From contig CM053800.1 in assembly GCA_028671895.1 (NCBI GenBank), forward strand, positions 12,297,886-12,361,885: a DNA stretch of 64,000 nt, given 5' to 3'. How positions within the stretch are numbered: position 1 is the first letter of the stretch; each line of letters starts with the position of its first letter. Shown piece after piece: positions 10,426 through 20,986 of the stretch. The notes under the pieces are model-generated. The model worked only from the letters and a program-made list of their open reading frames with translations, did no database searches and was not told the origin of the DNA. This DNA comes from Oenanthe sinensis (lineage: Eukaryota > Streptophyta > Magnoliopsida > Apiales > Apiaceae). Position numbers and translations under genes: made by a program.

Positions 10426-11097
10426 ATGTATTCTAACTCGAATTTTGATTCATCTGATTTGTTAGAACGCTACCCATACTTGCATCAAGTTAAAAATTGT
10501 AATTCCCGTATGCTTGATTATGTCGTACAACATGAATCATCATTGCGCGAGGGGACAATAGGTTGGCATATTCTTCGGGAGTTAAAATATGGTGCGTCAT
10601 ATGAAGAAAGCCGCTCGGTAGATTTTAATTCTAATGTCAAAAGGAATGAAGTTAATGATGACGAAACTCCAGTTTGCATTGAGCCTTCAGTTTTTCAAGA
10701 AAATATTTTAATGAATGAAAATCCTTATGTCAATAATGAATTTGATGTTTTAGTTGATCCTTCTCTCATGTTGTATGATGACGTAGAAGAGAATTTGATC
10801 GATTTAGAACTAGACAAAGATGTGGTAGCTAAATATTTTGATGAATTTGACTTGAATAAGGTTAGGATAGAATATTTTTGTTTTTCTTATGTCGATCCAG
10901 TTTGGAAGTCATTTTTGGAGAATAGGTATTTAAATATCCATTTTGAATACTTTTACCTTCCAAAAATTAGTGAGAATCATGTTAGCATTGCCTTTCAAAT
11001 CTTATATGTTTCTGAATGCTTGATATATGCTAACAAAGTCATATTAATTAAAATTGGGAGATTTGCTAATTTGTATGCTTTTTCACCTCATTCTTGA
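10426..11097 (+). CDS. Unrecognised ORF of 223 residues inside the Athila-like relic
   Basis: The open frame reaches upstream to 10378 without an ATG. A GTTTTACAG splice-acceptor-like motif ends at 10388, so an upstream exon is possible. From the ATG at 10426 the protein is acidic in the middle (runs such as NDDE, YDDVEEN, DELDKD-like) and more hydrophobic near the C-terminus. I find no reverse transcriptase, protease, zinc knuckle or clear transmembrane segment. It ends 30 bp before a sequence I associate with the 3' noncoding part of Athila-type elements. It may be an accessory or env-position ORF of a non-autonomous element; expression is unproven. Confidence 0.35.
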   Translation: MYSNSNFDSSDLLERYPYLHQVKNCNSRMLDYVVQHESSLREGTIGWHILRELKYGASYEESRSVDFNSNVKRNEVNDDETPVCIEPSVFQENILMNENPYVNNEFDVLVDPSLMLYDDVEENLIDLELDKDVVAKYFDEFDLNKVRIEYFCFSYVDPVWKSFLENRYLNIHFEYFYLPKISENHVSIAFQILYVSECLIYANKVILIKIGRFANLYAFSPHS

Positions 11098-11125
11098 GGA
11101 TATGTGTATAAAATAAGTCTAGTCA

Positions 11126-11170
11126 AAGACAATAAAGAAGTGCACTTTTTGGGAGGCAACCCAAGTTTGT
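11126..11170 (+). other. Conserved Athila-type 3' noncoding motif
   Basis: AAGTGCACTTTTTGGGAGGC followed by AACCCAAGTTT. A TTGGGAGGCAACCCAA block of this form recurs, to my knowledge, in the 3' internal region of many Athila-like elements. It has internal dyad symmetry (TTGGG/CCCAA). The assignment is from memory and not from a search. Confidence 0.45.
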
Positions 11171-11689
11171 ATAAAATTATTTACTATTCTAAATTTTTTT
11201 TAGTTAATAGATATATTATTATTATTATTATTACTATTATTTTACTCCCACGGGATGCATTAATGTGTTTGTTTGAGGTGTGCCAGGATATAAATAGGTG
11301 GAAGTGTAGCGTACTATGTTGCAAGATCTGTGCTGAACAGGGGCAGAAAGTATTAAGGAGTTCCTACTTTATGCAAAAGGTCCCAGTATTGCTTCAGTGA
11401 TGATACAGAAATGCTACACCAATGTTATCACCAAGGAGCTGAAGTAAAGGAAGAAAAAAAAATCAGAGAGCATGAAATTTGTGATACAGCTAGCGATAGT
11501 TCGGCAAAAGAAACCAGGGAAGGGATTTTTCTTGCCATAGTAGTGCTGCAGCAAAGTCACTGACTCACAGAAAACCGCCTGGATGCATAAAAACAACGAA
11601 AAGAACCAGATTGAGCTTTTTATTTGCTATAGCTGTGCTGTAGCAACATTGCAGCAGCTTTTGAGGAGTATTAAACTCGAAGTTTCTGA
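11171..11689. other. Internal noncoding part of the Athila-like relic
   Basis: No coding region I can support. The text includes GCAAGATCTGTGCTGAACAG and similar unique sequence, then grades into AT-rich repeats. No polypurine tract or 3' LTR was found. Confidence 0.35.
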
Positions 11690-12161
11690 ATTAGAAGAAT
11701 CTTAATAGAATCTTAATGTTTTTTAAACTCAAAGTTTCTGAATTAGGAGTATTGCAGCAGCAGATTGAGTATTATTTAATAAAATAATTAGAAGAATAGT
11801 TAATAGAATCTTAATGTTTTTTAAAATAAATAGTGAAATATTTAGTATAATACGTAATAGAATCTTCATAAGTATTTTACTTTTATTAAAATGCTTAGCG
11901 GAATATATAATAGATTATTTTGAATTAATTTTAAAAATATACTATACTATGTATTTTAATAAGTAGAATTGTAATAGAATCTTAATATTATTAGAATAAT
12001 TAATATAATAGTTAATAGTATTTTAAGATTATTATTTAATAAAATAAATTATATTACATCTAAATTTAAAAACATTGATTCGATGACATATTTAGTAAAA
12101 TATTTAATAAAATAGTTATTAAAACACTTGATGGAATCCTGATTAAAAAAATATAATAAAT
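11690..12161 (+). repeat. AT-rich degenerate tandem repeat, left of element A
   Basis: Many diverged copies of a TAGAATCTTAATRTTTTTTA / AATAAATAGTGAAATATTTA phrase. The same repeat resumes at 54170 on the far side of element A, so A inserted into this block. Confidence 0.7.
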
Positions 12162-12697
12162 TGTTATGGATTAAAAACTAGGGTGTAGTTAATGCGGTAT
12201 ATATAGGAGCTTAACGAGCTTTTGTGGCTGAGCTTGTGTTTCGTAGCTTGGTTCTGCCTTCACAAGATGCCTACGTATCTCTGTTATATTTATAGAATCA
12301 AGCCAAAACGTAGTTCTAATAATGAGGGGTTATGCCCTTTATATAGACGTAGAGAGTCTAAAAATTAAAGTAGGTTTATGAACCATGGTGGGCAGGCCAC
12401 CTCCTAGAAGGATTCTGGATCCTAGAGGGATTCTGGATTCTTCTTGTGATAGAAGTAGTTTCCAAGTAGGAATATGTTTCCTTGTTGATTGAGATGTCTT
12501 GGGGGCTACTCCTTGGAGTAGTTTCCATGTATTTGGACATAATTAATTAGCTGTATATTTAGTCAATCAATTAATTATGAATTTATTTACTAATTAGGGT
12601 TTCAAGCCTCATTAATTGGGCCTCCCTTTTGGACCAGACTAGGTCCAATTAATGCCACATTAATTGTGTCTTTAGGGCTTACTTTCAACCCATATCA
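12162..12697 (-). repeat. 3' LTR of element A (536 bp)
   Basis: Minus-strand ends are TGATATGGGT and CCATAACA. It is equal in length to the other copy at 53634-54169, with about 16 base differences counted by eye (about 3 percent). A TATATAAAG box lies on the minus strand near 12346-12338. Confidence 0.95.
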
Positions 12698-12712
12698 TTT
12701 GCCCCCTAACTT
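12698..12712 (-). other. Polypurine tract of element A
   Basis: The minus strand reads AGTTAGGGGGCAAA directly before the TGATATG start of the 3' LTR. It would prime plus-strand synthesis. Confidence 0.75.
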
Positions 12713-12829
12713 CTGTAAAATGTGCCATACTTTGTAGAGGTTAAGGTTCATGACTCTGTTACTCAAGTTCCCATGCAGAATTTTTATAATTCTTTTCTTG
12801 TGTCCATCACTATTTTTCATTAATTTCTA

Positions 12830-12934
12830 GGAATTTTTCTCTATTTTTAGAGAATTTTCCATAATTTATTTGTACCCACAGGTATTTTATCTTTATTTCG
12901 AGGAATTTTTCTCTATTTTTAGAGAATTTTCCAT
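12830..12934 (+). repeat. Pair of direct repeats, each with a TTCTCTA...TAGAGAA hairpin
   Basis: TTTTTCTCTATTTTTAGAGA followed by ATTTTCCATA occurs at about 12834-12862 and again at about 12906-12934. Each copy contains the dyad TTCTCTA-TTTT-TAGAGAA. Confidence 0.7.
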
Positions 12935-12989
12935 ACTTACTTGCCTTTTAAATCATTTTTTAATGATTTTCTGGCATTTTCTAGTATTA

Positions 12990-13545
12990 TTTTCGACGAG
13001 GAATCCTAGTCGAATTCGACCAGGATTCTGGTCGTATCTTGCTTCCATGTAGAACCCTGGTCGACAGGGATTCCTGGTCGGCCAAGGCTCTTTCTTGGTT
13101 CTTGGTCGGCTAGGACTCCTAGTCGTATACGACCAGGATTCCTGGTCGGTTGTGGTGTCATTTTGACACCAAATCGTTGAGGATTCCTAGTCGTTCATTT
13201 GACCAGGATCCTAGTCGTTTGAGGTGTCATTTTGACACCAAGTCGTTGAGGATTCCTGGTCGTTCATTCGACCAGGATCCTAGTCGTTTGAGGTGTCATT
13301 TTGACACCAAGTCGTTGAGGATTCCTGGTCGTTCATTCGACCAGGATCCTAGTCGTTTGAGGTGTCATTTTGACACCAAGTCATTAAGGATTCCTGGTCG
13401 TTCATTCGACCAGGATCCTAGTCGTTTGAGGTGTCAAAATACCAGGATCCTAGTCGTTTGAGGTGTCATTTTGACACCAAGTCGTTAAGGATTCCTGGTC
13501 GTTCATTCGACCAGGATCCTAGTCGTTTGAGGTGTGACCCACGGG
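12990..13545 (+). repeat. 69-bp palindrome-rich tandem repeat upstream of the antisense gene
   Basis: Regular units start at 13201, 13270, 13339, 13408 and about 13440 (shortened), with a last one at 13509; more diverged GTCG-containing copies reach back to about 12990. Each unit has two dyads, GGTGTCATTTTGACACC and GGTCG-TTCATT-CGACC; the latter extends outward to pair AGGAT with ATCCT. An earlier copy contains GTCGTATACGAC (about 13122-13133). Because 69 is divisible by three, the array is open in one frame, but this is not a protein. Confidence 0.9.
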
Positions 13546-13702
13546 TCTTTAGGCTTGGTTATGGCCCAAATTTTCGGTGTTATTCGAAACAAAGTTTTAG
13601 GCCTCCTCGATTTTTGGGCCATAAATTGTCGTGGCCCAAATTACTTTGTGGGCTTTTTCCAGCTATGAGAAGTTAAACGATCGAGATACTATTTTTCTCG
13701 GC

Positions 13703-13709
13703 TATAAAT
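13703..13709 (+). promoter_or_regulatory. TATA box of the antisense gene in element A
   Basis: GGCTATAAATC lies 158 bp before the ATG at 13867, just after the palindromic repeats, on the strand opposite to gag-pol. Confidence 0.65.
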
Positions 13710-13866
13710 CAGTGAAGGGAGAACTTGATTTTTCACTTCTTACTTTCTCAGTAAAACTCTCTCAAAATTTCACTCTAGAGCTCTTTAGGCAAGGCGATTC
13801 CCGGCGAGATTTTCCGATCAATCTTCATCTCCTTCATTTTCAGAAGCATTCATCCGTTGAATATTC

Positions 13867-15759
13867 ATGGCGGATTCCCAGGATGCTACTCAACAGAGAC
13901 TCCTAGCCAGGGCAGCAAAAAGAGGTAATGTTGTTACCGTGAATCCTTGCTTTTCCTCAATTTCTGAATTACTAGAAGTCATGGGCGACGAGTTTCCCAC
14001 TTTAGCCAAACTAGATGCTTTTAATTACCAGAGTATTTTCACAAATCAAGTTCATTGCGATAAATTTACTAAACTGTATAAATTACCTCCTGGTATGAAG
14101 TTTGTTTTAGCGGAACCGGGAGATCGGGCTTGCCATTGGCGGCCCAATAGGTTGTGTGTGTTTAGGGATGCCCTTATTGGTGGGCTTAGATTTCCTTTTC
14201 ATGAGTTTATAATTAGACTTCTAGCTGAAGCCAGGGTAAGCCCATGTCAACTCAGCCCAAATTCGTGGCGGACCCTTCTTTGTTTCATGGTTGTATGCCT
14301 TAGGAAGAATTACCTCCTATCCGTTGCTGTTTTTAGGAGTATTTTTCAATTTAAAAATAGTTCGTCGAGCATATTGGGCTGGGTTTATATAAACCATTGG
14401 CAAGGGGTCAGCCTAATTTTTTGCAACAAATCTTTACCCGATACTAACCCGGAGTGGATGAGGGATTTCCTTTATTTGGAGTGGGAAGGAGGAGATTGGG
14501 GTACCCTTTTTAGGACCTCCTTCTGCAAGGTGAAAGATGGCAACCCAGGCCTAATCAAGTTGACCCCCGAGGAGAAGCTAATAGTCGCAGCTATTTGGGC
14601 CAAGATAAGGGTCAGACTCACTATAGAAAGCTTCTTGAGGAATTTTCTTTGAAGGTCGTGGGCCTTTCTCATGTTTCTAATAATGGTACTTTCCTTACTT
14701 GACTTGTCTTTTCTTTTCGATTTTTCTTAGCCCGATTTTTATTTTCTTGTTTATTTTGCAGCTGTTGAAAATATAAACTTTCATTTGGGCATGGGTGACC
14801 AAGAGACCCACAAGATGCGTAAGGCCCGTGAGGCCCAGGAAGGCCCGATAAAAGAGCCCAATGTTCCCGGATTCCTCCGGCATTGTGAAGGGGCCCAGAG
14901 TAAGGGCAAGGGAAAAAGGCCCCGTGAAGAGGACGAGGACCCAGCTACGGCGGCCTGGAGGCCCAGCTGGGGTATCCGGAAACAGGATACCGTGGTGGGG
15001 AGTGTCTTAAACTCCGTTGATTGGTCCCAAAACTCTATTCCCCCGGATGACAAGGCCAAAATTGTTCTAAAGACGGATATCGAGGAGGCGGAGTCCCTTG
15101 GTTCCCAGGTCGTGGCTATGGTAAAGCTTAATCACTTCTATTTTCCTTTGTACTTAGGCGATTTTCGTGTCTTTGTAGGTTTTCATGTGAATATGTTGCT
15201 TTTTGAACAGGTCAACGCCTACTTTCAGACCATGGCCCATCAGGCCAAGACTTGGCGCTTTTCTAAGAAGGCCCAGAGGGCAGGCAAGGTCAAGGCGGAG
15301 GCTAAAGTGGCCAACTTGGAGAAGAAATTGCTCGAAAAGGAGCAAGACCTGCTAGCGGCCCACGCTGAAGTTCAGGAGTTGAAGGCGGACAAAGAGGCCC
15401 AACTTGCTAGGTACATGAAGTCGGAAGAATTCTATGCCTTCATGGATAAGCATGACGACATGGTTTTCTCGGCTACTTGTGCTCAGGCCTGGGAGAAGTG
15501 CCTTGACACCGTCTTGGCCAAGCACCCTAGTCTCTTTGATCCAGCCGACTTCCCTTGCCCCATGGGCCAGCCCCTGGCCTTGACTTCAACTGCTGGAGGG
15601 ATAGGTTCGGGAGACTTGTCAGGGGGCGAGGCCTTGGATGAGTTTGATCGGGTCTTCGATTCTACTCCTGAGGCTAAGGATAACGCTCAGAAGGAAGCTG
15701 AAGAAGAAGAGAAGACCGAGGAGGAAGAGAAGGATGATGATACCGAGGACTTTCCTTAG
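13867..15759 (+). CDS. Antisense accessory gene of element A (gypsy-type 'putative transposase' family), frameshifted
   Basis: This gene runs against gag-pol between integrase and the 3' LTR, as in Grande/Retand-type Tat elements. Part 1 starts at ATG 13867 (MADSQDATQQ) and has the family pattern of a conserved N-terminal globular region (CVFRDALIGGLRFPFHEF and following). It is broken near 14620: the frame ends at 14652, while another frame continues with HYRKLLEEFSLKVVGLS to a donor-like site near 14685. An acceptor TTTTGCAG at 14760 leads to part 2 (GDQETHKMRK and following). A 90-bp intron 15121-15210 (ATG|GTAAAG ... GAACAG|GTC) separates it from a coiled coil of about 70 residues and an acidic tail ending at 15759. 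Function is unknown; DNA or chromatin binding is only a guess. Confidence 0.7.
15121..15210 (+). other. Predicted 90-bp intron in the antisense gene
   Basis: GTAAAGC donor and TTTTTGAACAG acceptor. Translating through it adds a hydrophobic stretch unlike its flanks, while splicing joins VVAM to VNAYFQT in frame. An intron can survive retrotransposition here because it is antisense to the genomic RNA. Confidence 0.6.
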
Positions 15760-16295
15760 TCTTCTTAGTCTTCTTTTTCTGTATTTCCTGTATTTCCATT
15801 CTGTTTTTAATTTGTGTAATCCTAAAGACTTTTTATTTATAAAAAGCCTCTTTGTCATTTGTTTTTCTGTTTTATGCCTTAGCATATTTGATAAAATATA
15901 CCTTTTGAGCATAAAAGAACAGATAAATCTGGACATTACTTGAAGTGCCAACTGTGCTACTTTTTAATCTTTTTCTTGCCTTAGTATATTTGATAAAATA
16001 TACTTTTCGAGCATAAAGAACCAATAAGCATATATATTAAAATGCCTATCCAGGCTTGATCTAGTTCCTTTATCATAAAGGAACTTAGGGATTGCCAACT
16101 CTAGGCTAAACACTCATGTTTTAAGGTGCTATAAAGCTGAGAATTTTATTAATAATGCCTTCGAGGCTAAAGTGGGCGCAGCCCTTACAAAATGAAAATG
16201 TTGTCTGGAGCGAAAAGCTCTTACATCCTAATGGTTTCATCGAACCTTATTTCTACTTAGTTCTTACTAAATATAAGAACTCATAGCTGAATTCT
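15760..16295. other. Noncoding region between convergent antisense gene and pol of element A
   Basis: Likely 3' UTRs of both. A direct repeat of about 50 bp, GCCTTAGCATATTTGATAAA and following, starts at 15876 and again at 15978; it contains the dyad TATTTGATAAAATA. Confidence 0.6.
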
Positions 16296-17498
16296 TTAAA
16301 TATAATAAATCTTCAGATTTGAGGCATGCCACGTCCTTGGCACCTCAACATTTTCTAGGGTTTCAAGGATGTATGATCCTCCTCCCTTAACTTGTTTTAT
16401 CTTGTACGGCCCTTCCCAATTGGGGGCTAATTTGCATTTGGGGCCTACCCCGGAAGCTTCAGCTTTCCTGAGGACCAATTCCCCTTGTCTAAAAAATCTT
16501 TCTCTAACCCTTAAGTTGTAGTAGAAAGATGACTTCTTTTGATATTCGACAATTTTTGCATAAGCTTTGTCCCTGACTTCATCTATCAAGTCTAACGAAA
16601 GTTTCATTCCTTCTTCATTTTTCTCGGGCTCAAAGGCTTTGATTCTTGGGGATACATGTGATATTTCAACTGGGACCAATGCCTCAGCTCCGTAAGCCAG
16701 AAAGAATGGAGTTGCGTCAGTAGTGACTCTGTGAGTGGTTTTGTAAGCCCATAGTATTGGCAAAAGCTCATCCACCCAAGTGTTGGCAGAACGCTCGATC
16801 CTTTTCTTAAGACCATCTAGGATGATTCGATTAGCTGCCTCAGCCTGTTCATTTGCTTGAGGATGTGCAACAGAAGTGAAGCGTAGAGTGATGTCATTAT
16901 CGTTGCAATATCCCTTAAATTCCTCGTTGTTGGATTGTGTGCCATTGTTCGTCACCAGGATTCGTGGTATCCCATACCTACATATGATGTTTTCCCAAAA
17001 GAATTGAGCTACCTGTTTTATGGTTATCTTGGCTAGTGGTTTTGCCTCAATCCATTTAGTGAAGTAATCAATTGCAACGATTAGGAACTTTCTTTGTCCG
17101 CTAGCCATTGGAAAGGGCCCAAGAATATTCATTCCCCACATTGCAAATGGGATGGGTGAATTAATGGACGTTAACATCTCAGGAGGTTGCCTAACGACCG
17201 GTGCATGCCTTTGGAACCTGTCACACTTTTTCACGTAATCCTTTGAATCTTTTAACAAGTCAGGCCAGTAAAAGCCTAGACGGGTGATCTTATGAGCCAA
17301 AGCTCTGCCCCCCAGGTGTTGGCCGCAGATTCCTTCGTGTACTTTTTTTAAAGCCTCATGGGCTTCATCTGGCTTTAGGCATTTCAAGTATGGGATAACA
17401 AAAGATTTCTTGTTGAGAATCCCATCAATAAGAGCGTACCTTAAGGCCCTCACAGTGAGTTTTCTGGCTTCCGTGGTGTTGGCAGGTGTCCATCAAGA
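16296..17498 (-). pseudogene. Integrase of element A, catalytically dead
   Basis: From the amino end the frame shows an H-x-H zinc-binding start (HEGICGQH) whose Cys pair reads CDRF instead of CDxC, then the DDE core, then a C-terminal domain ending NLKIYYI. The first catalytic Asp is replaced (WGMNILGPF for the usual MDILGPF) and so is the second (VTNNGTQ for VTDNGTQ); the Glu in QAEAANR remains. Integrase would insert element DNA into the host chromosome. The losses fit G-to-A changes. Identity is clear; activity is excluded by the missing residues. Confidence 0.92.
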
Positions 17499-18010
17499 TT
17501 AAAGGTGAGCTCTAATTGGATCCATCCAGCAACTGCCCATGTTTATCGGGGCTACCAGTTTTGCGTCGATGCTGGGGGTTTTTAAGATTTGAAAGTAAAC
17601 GTTTCCCACATGTTCATCTGCTTCTGATGTGGCGAACTTCGACAAGGCATCGGCCTTCGTATTCTCTTCTCTAGGAATATACTCAATCTGACATTCTTCA
17701 AATTGAGTTATTATAGCTTTGACCAACATGAGGTATTTGATCATGATTTCTTCCCTTGCTTTAAAATCCCCATTTACCTGGGATATAACCAGCTTTGAGT
17801 CTCCACAGACTTTGAGATGCTTGACATTTAGTGCTTTGGCCAAACTTAGGCCTGCTATCAGAGCTTCATATTCGGCTTCATTGTTGGTTGTTGGGAAGTC
17901 AAGCTTAATAGCGTATTCGATAATGAATCATTCGGGACTTTGTAGCACCAAGCCTGCTCCACTAGATTTTGTTTTTGATGCCCCATCAAAATTGAGCACC
18001 CAATATTCTT
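17499..18010 (-). pseudogene. Second (archaeal-type) RNase H domain of element A
   Basis: The frame shows WVLNFDGASKTKSSGAGLVL, then NNEAEYEALIAGLSLA, then CGDSKLVISQVNG and ENTKADALSKFA, the RVT_3-like pattern of plant Tat elements. The break near 17890-17990 and the stop at about 17500 interrupt it. It lies between the gypsy RNase H and the integrase, which supports the Tat group. Confidence 0.85.
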
Positions 18011-19443
18011 TGGGAGACTGTTTTGCTTATACTATCCTTATCTTGCCCCCCGACTTCTTGGTTAATAGTACATTCGACCACGAAGTCAACAAGGGCTTGA
18101 GCTTTTGTGGCCGTCTGAGGCCTGTACTTGATGTCGAACTCTCCTAACTCTATGGCCCACTTAATCAACCTCCCACTTGCTTTAGGGCTGTGTAAGATGT
18201 TCCTTAGCGGCTGATCAGTTAGTACCTCGAATTTGTGTGCTTAAAAATAAGGACGTAATTTTTTCGAGGCCATTACCAAGGCCAGTTCAAACTTCTCAAT
18301 CTTGGAGTAGTTAAGTTCTGCTCCGTGCAAGACCTTGCTTACATAATACACTGGTTTTTGAATCTTCTCTTCTTCCTTTATAAGAACAGCGCTCGGGCTT
18401 TATCAGATACAGCCAAGTATAGGTATAAAACGTCCTCGGGACTAGGCTTGGCCAATAATGGATCTTCAGTTATATATTTCTTCAACTCTTCGAAAGTTGC
18501 CTGACTTTCCTCTGTCCAAACGAAGTCCTTCACTTTCTTCAATGTTTGGAAGAAAGTAGACACTTATCCCCGGACTTTGAAACGAACCTTCCTAGGGTTG
18601 CAATTCTTCCTGTTAATTTTTGGACATCCCTTACTGTCTTTGGGGATTACATGTCGAGTATAGCTTTAATTTTGTCAGGATTAGCTTCAATCCCCCTTTT
18701 AGAGACCATCATTCCTAAGAACTTCCCGGATCCTACGCCAAAGGCGCATTTTGCAGGGTTAACATCATTTTGTGGTGTCTCAATACTTCGAACGCCTCTC
18801 TTAAGTGTTGAATATGGTCGGCCTTGTCGAGGCTTTTGACTAGCATGTCATCAACGTACACCTCCATGGTTTTTCCAATGAGGTGCTTAAATATCTTGTT
18901 TACTAGCCTTTGATAGGTGGCTCCTGCATTCTTTAATCCAAAGGCCATAACTAGATAACAAAATACACCAAAGTCAGTGATGAAAGATACCTTGGCAATG
19001 TCACCCTCGTGCATCCTGATATGATTATATCCACTAAAGCCATCCATGAAGCTTAACATCTCATGTCCTGCTGTGGCATCTATAAGTGCATCGATCCGCG
19101 GGAGGGGGAAACAATCATTTGGGCATGCATCATTTAAATCAGTGAAGTCCACGCACATCCTCCACTTTCCATTGGATTTTTTGACCATTACAGGATTAGC
19201 AAGCCACTCAGGGAATTGAATTTCCTTGATAAATCCAGCTTCTAGGAGCTTTTCCACCTCTTGCTTTATGGCTTCATGCCTTTCTGGAGCGAAATTCATC
19301 TTCTTTTGCTTTATCATTTTTCGACGTGGATCCACATTAAGCTTATGAGTAATTAGATTAGGATCAATTCCTAGCATATCAGCGGCTGTCCAAGAAAATA
19401 GGTTCCCATTCTCTTGCAAGAATTTGGTCAGTTTCGCCTTCAT
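18011..19443 (-). pseudogene. Reverse transcriptase and gypsy RNase H of element A
   Basis: The RT is open from 19443 to 18733: VKKSNGKWRMCVDFTDLNDA, then LPRIDALIDATAGHEMLSFM with the catalytic Asp replaced by neighbours as usual in FMDGFSGYNHI, then VYVDDMLVKS near 18861-18841. After 18733 the frame shifts and stops recur. The connection and RNase H blocks (LKKVKDFVWTEESQATFEEL, YLYLAVSDKARALF, DQPLRNILHSPKASGRLIKW) are seen in pieces. It would copy element RNA into DNA; this copy is broken by frameshifts. Confidence 0.9.
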
Positions 19444-19488
19444 AGGCTCTTCTAATGAGGCTCCAATGTATGTGACCTTTTCAGGCTC

Positions 19489-20985
19489 TCATGGTACTAA
19501 GGGAATTGGGACCAAGTCTTCAGCTGGCTTTCCCCTTCTTTCCTCGTCTTCTCTTGAGTCCATGTCCTCTATGGGTAGGACTTGTCCCCCGACTCCATCG
19601 GGTCTCAAGGCTGCCACGTAGCAACTTCTCGCCATTTTCTGGTCTCCTTTCTCCTCTCCAACACCGTTTCTGGTGGGGAACTTGATTTTTAAGTGATAGA
19701 TTGAGGCTACGGCCTTGAAAGCATGCAAACCTGTTCTTCCAAGGATGGCGTTGTATGTAGAAGATGCTTTGACCACCAGAAAAGTTAACATCTGAGTGAC
19801 CTCTCTAGGTTCTCTCCCCATTGTCACGGGTAGCTGAATGGTTCCTTCTACTTTCGACTCTACTCCATTGAAGACATAGATGGGAACATCTGAAAGGGTT
19901 AGCTGGGAATCATTGTATCCCATCTTTACAAATGCATCATGGAACAAGATATCAACAGATACTCCATTGTCCACCAGGACTCTCTTTACTTCTGAGTTGC
20001 CTATCAAAGGGGTAATAACGAGAGGATCATTATGAGGAAATTTTACCCCTTCCAGGTCTGAGTCATCAAAAGATATGACCGCCTCCGTCCTAGCACGTTT
20101 AGGTGCTTCTCCTACGACTTGCATAACTTCTCTTGCATATGCTTTTCTTGAATTCCTTGAATTCCCCGCAGCAGTGAGTCCTCCGAAAATCATATTAATA
20201 ACCGGTCCTCTAGGTTGAGGATTCCTGTCCCGGCCACCATTATTTTTTCTATTATCGTCGCGCCTATCATGACTTCCATCCTTGGTGTTCTTAGAAAGTT
20301 TTCCTCTTCTGATAAGGAATTCGATTTCATCCTTCAGTTGTCTACAACCATCCATATCATGCCCGGTATCCTTATGAAACCGGCAAAACGCGTTCTTGTT
20401 CCTTTTCTCAGGATCAGATTTTAGGGGTTTAGGCCATCTCAGGTCTCGATCGCTTTCAATATCCATAAGGATTTGACTTCGAGGTGCGTTCAGCCTTGCG
20501 TATTCGGCAAACATTTGCCCCAGATTATTTTTCTTAGGGGGAGATTCTGAATTCTTCTCCATCTTGGAGTATTTGTCCCGGGCGTCATATTCTTTATCAC
20601 CTTTTCTCTTTTTATTATTATTCCCGTGTGTCGTCACCGATATAGTGGTTTTCTTCATACTTTCCTCCGCTTTAATGTATTTTCCTGCCCTGTCTTGGAG
20701 AAGAAGCATGTTCTCGGGCGGATGTTTAGCCAGAGATCTCTTAAAGTAAGGATCAGTTGTTCCCTGTTGTAGGGCTATCATGGTCACTTTCTCGTCCAAG
20801 ACCGGGACTTTCAAGGCTTCCTTGGTGAAACGGTTCAGATAATCCCTTAAAGATTCGTTCTTCCCCTGCTCTAGATTCATGAGAGAAGCTGAACTTTTTT
20901 CGTGCACTCTTCCGCTTATAAACTGGCTTGTGAAGGCCTTGTTGAGTTCTTTGAAGGATCTAATGGAGTTGGGAGGTAACCGGCT
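19489..20985 (-). pseudogene. Gag (C-terminal part) and protease of element A
   Basis: Open from about 20985 to 19489. Gag: the retrotransposon gag domain (LNKAFTSQFISGR, NESLRDYLNRFTKEALKVP) and the Cys/His motif CRFHKDTGHDMDGC. Protease: VKRVLVDNGVSVDIL holds the active-site Asp, with Val where Ser is usual in DxGxS, followed by YNAILGRTGLHAF. The N-terminal half of Gag is 31.7 kb away at 52690-53600, because element B sits in between; the reading frame fits exactly when B and one GGCTG copy are left out. Confidence 0.92.
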
Positions 20986-20986
20986 G
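20982..20986 (+). other. Target-site duplication GGCTG, left of element B
   Basis: GGCTG immediately precedes the TGTGAGATACAG start of B's 5' LTR and recurs at 52685-52689 right after its 3' LTR. Confidence 0.95.

Noticed and set aside
12990..13545. CRISPR-like array of palindromic repeats
   Set aside because: Units are head-to-tail without unique spacers, the DNA is a plant nuclear retrotransposon, and no cas gene exists here.
13150..13676. Open frame encoding repeated 23-residue units over the 69-bp repeats
   Set aside because: The frame is open only because 69 is divisible by three; it lies in the promoter side of the antisense gene, has no plausible start context, and the dyads explain the conservation better.
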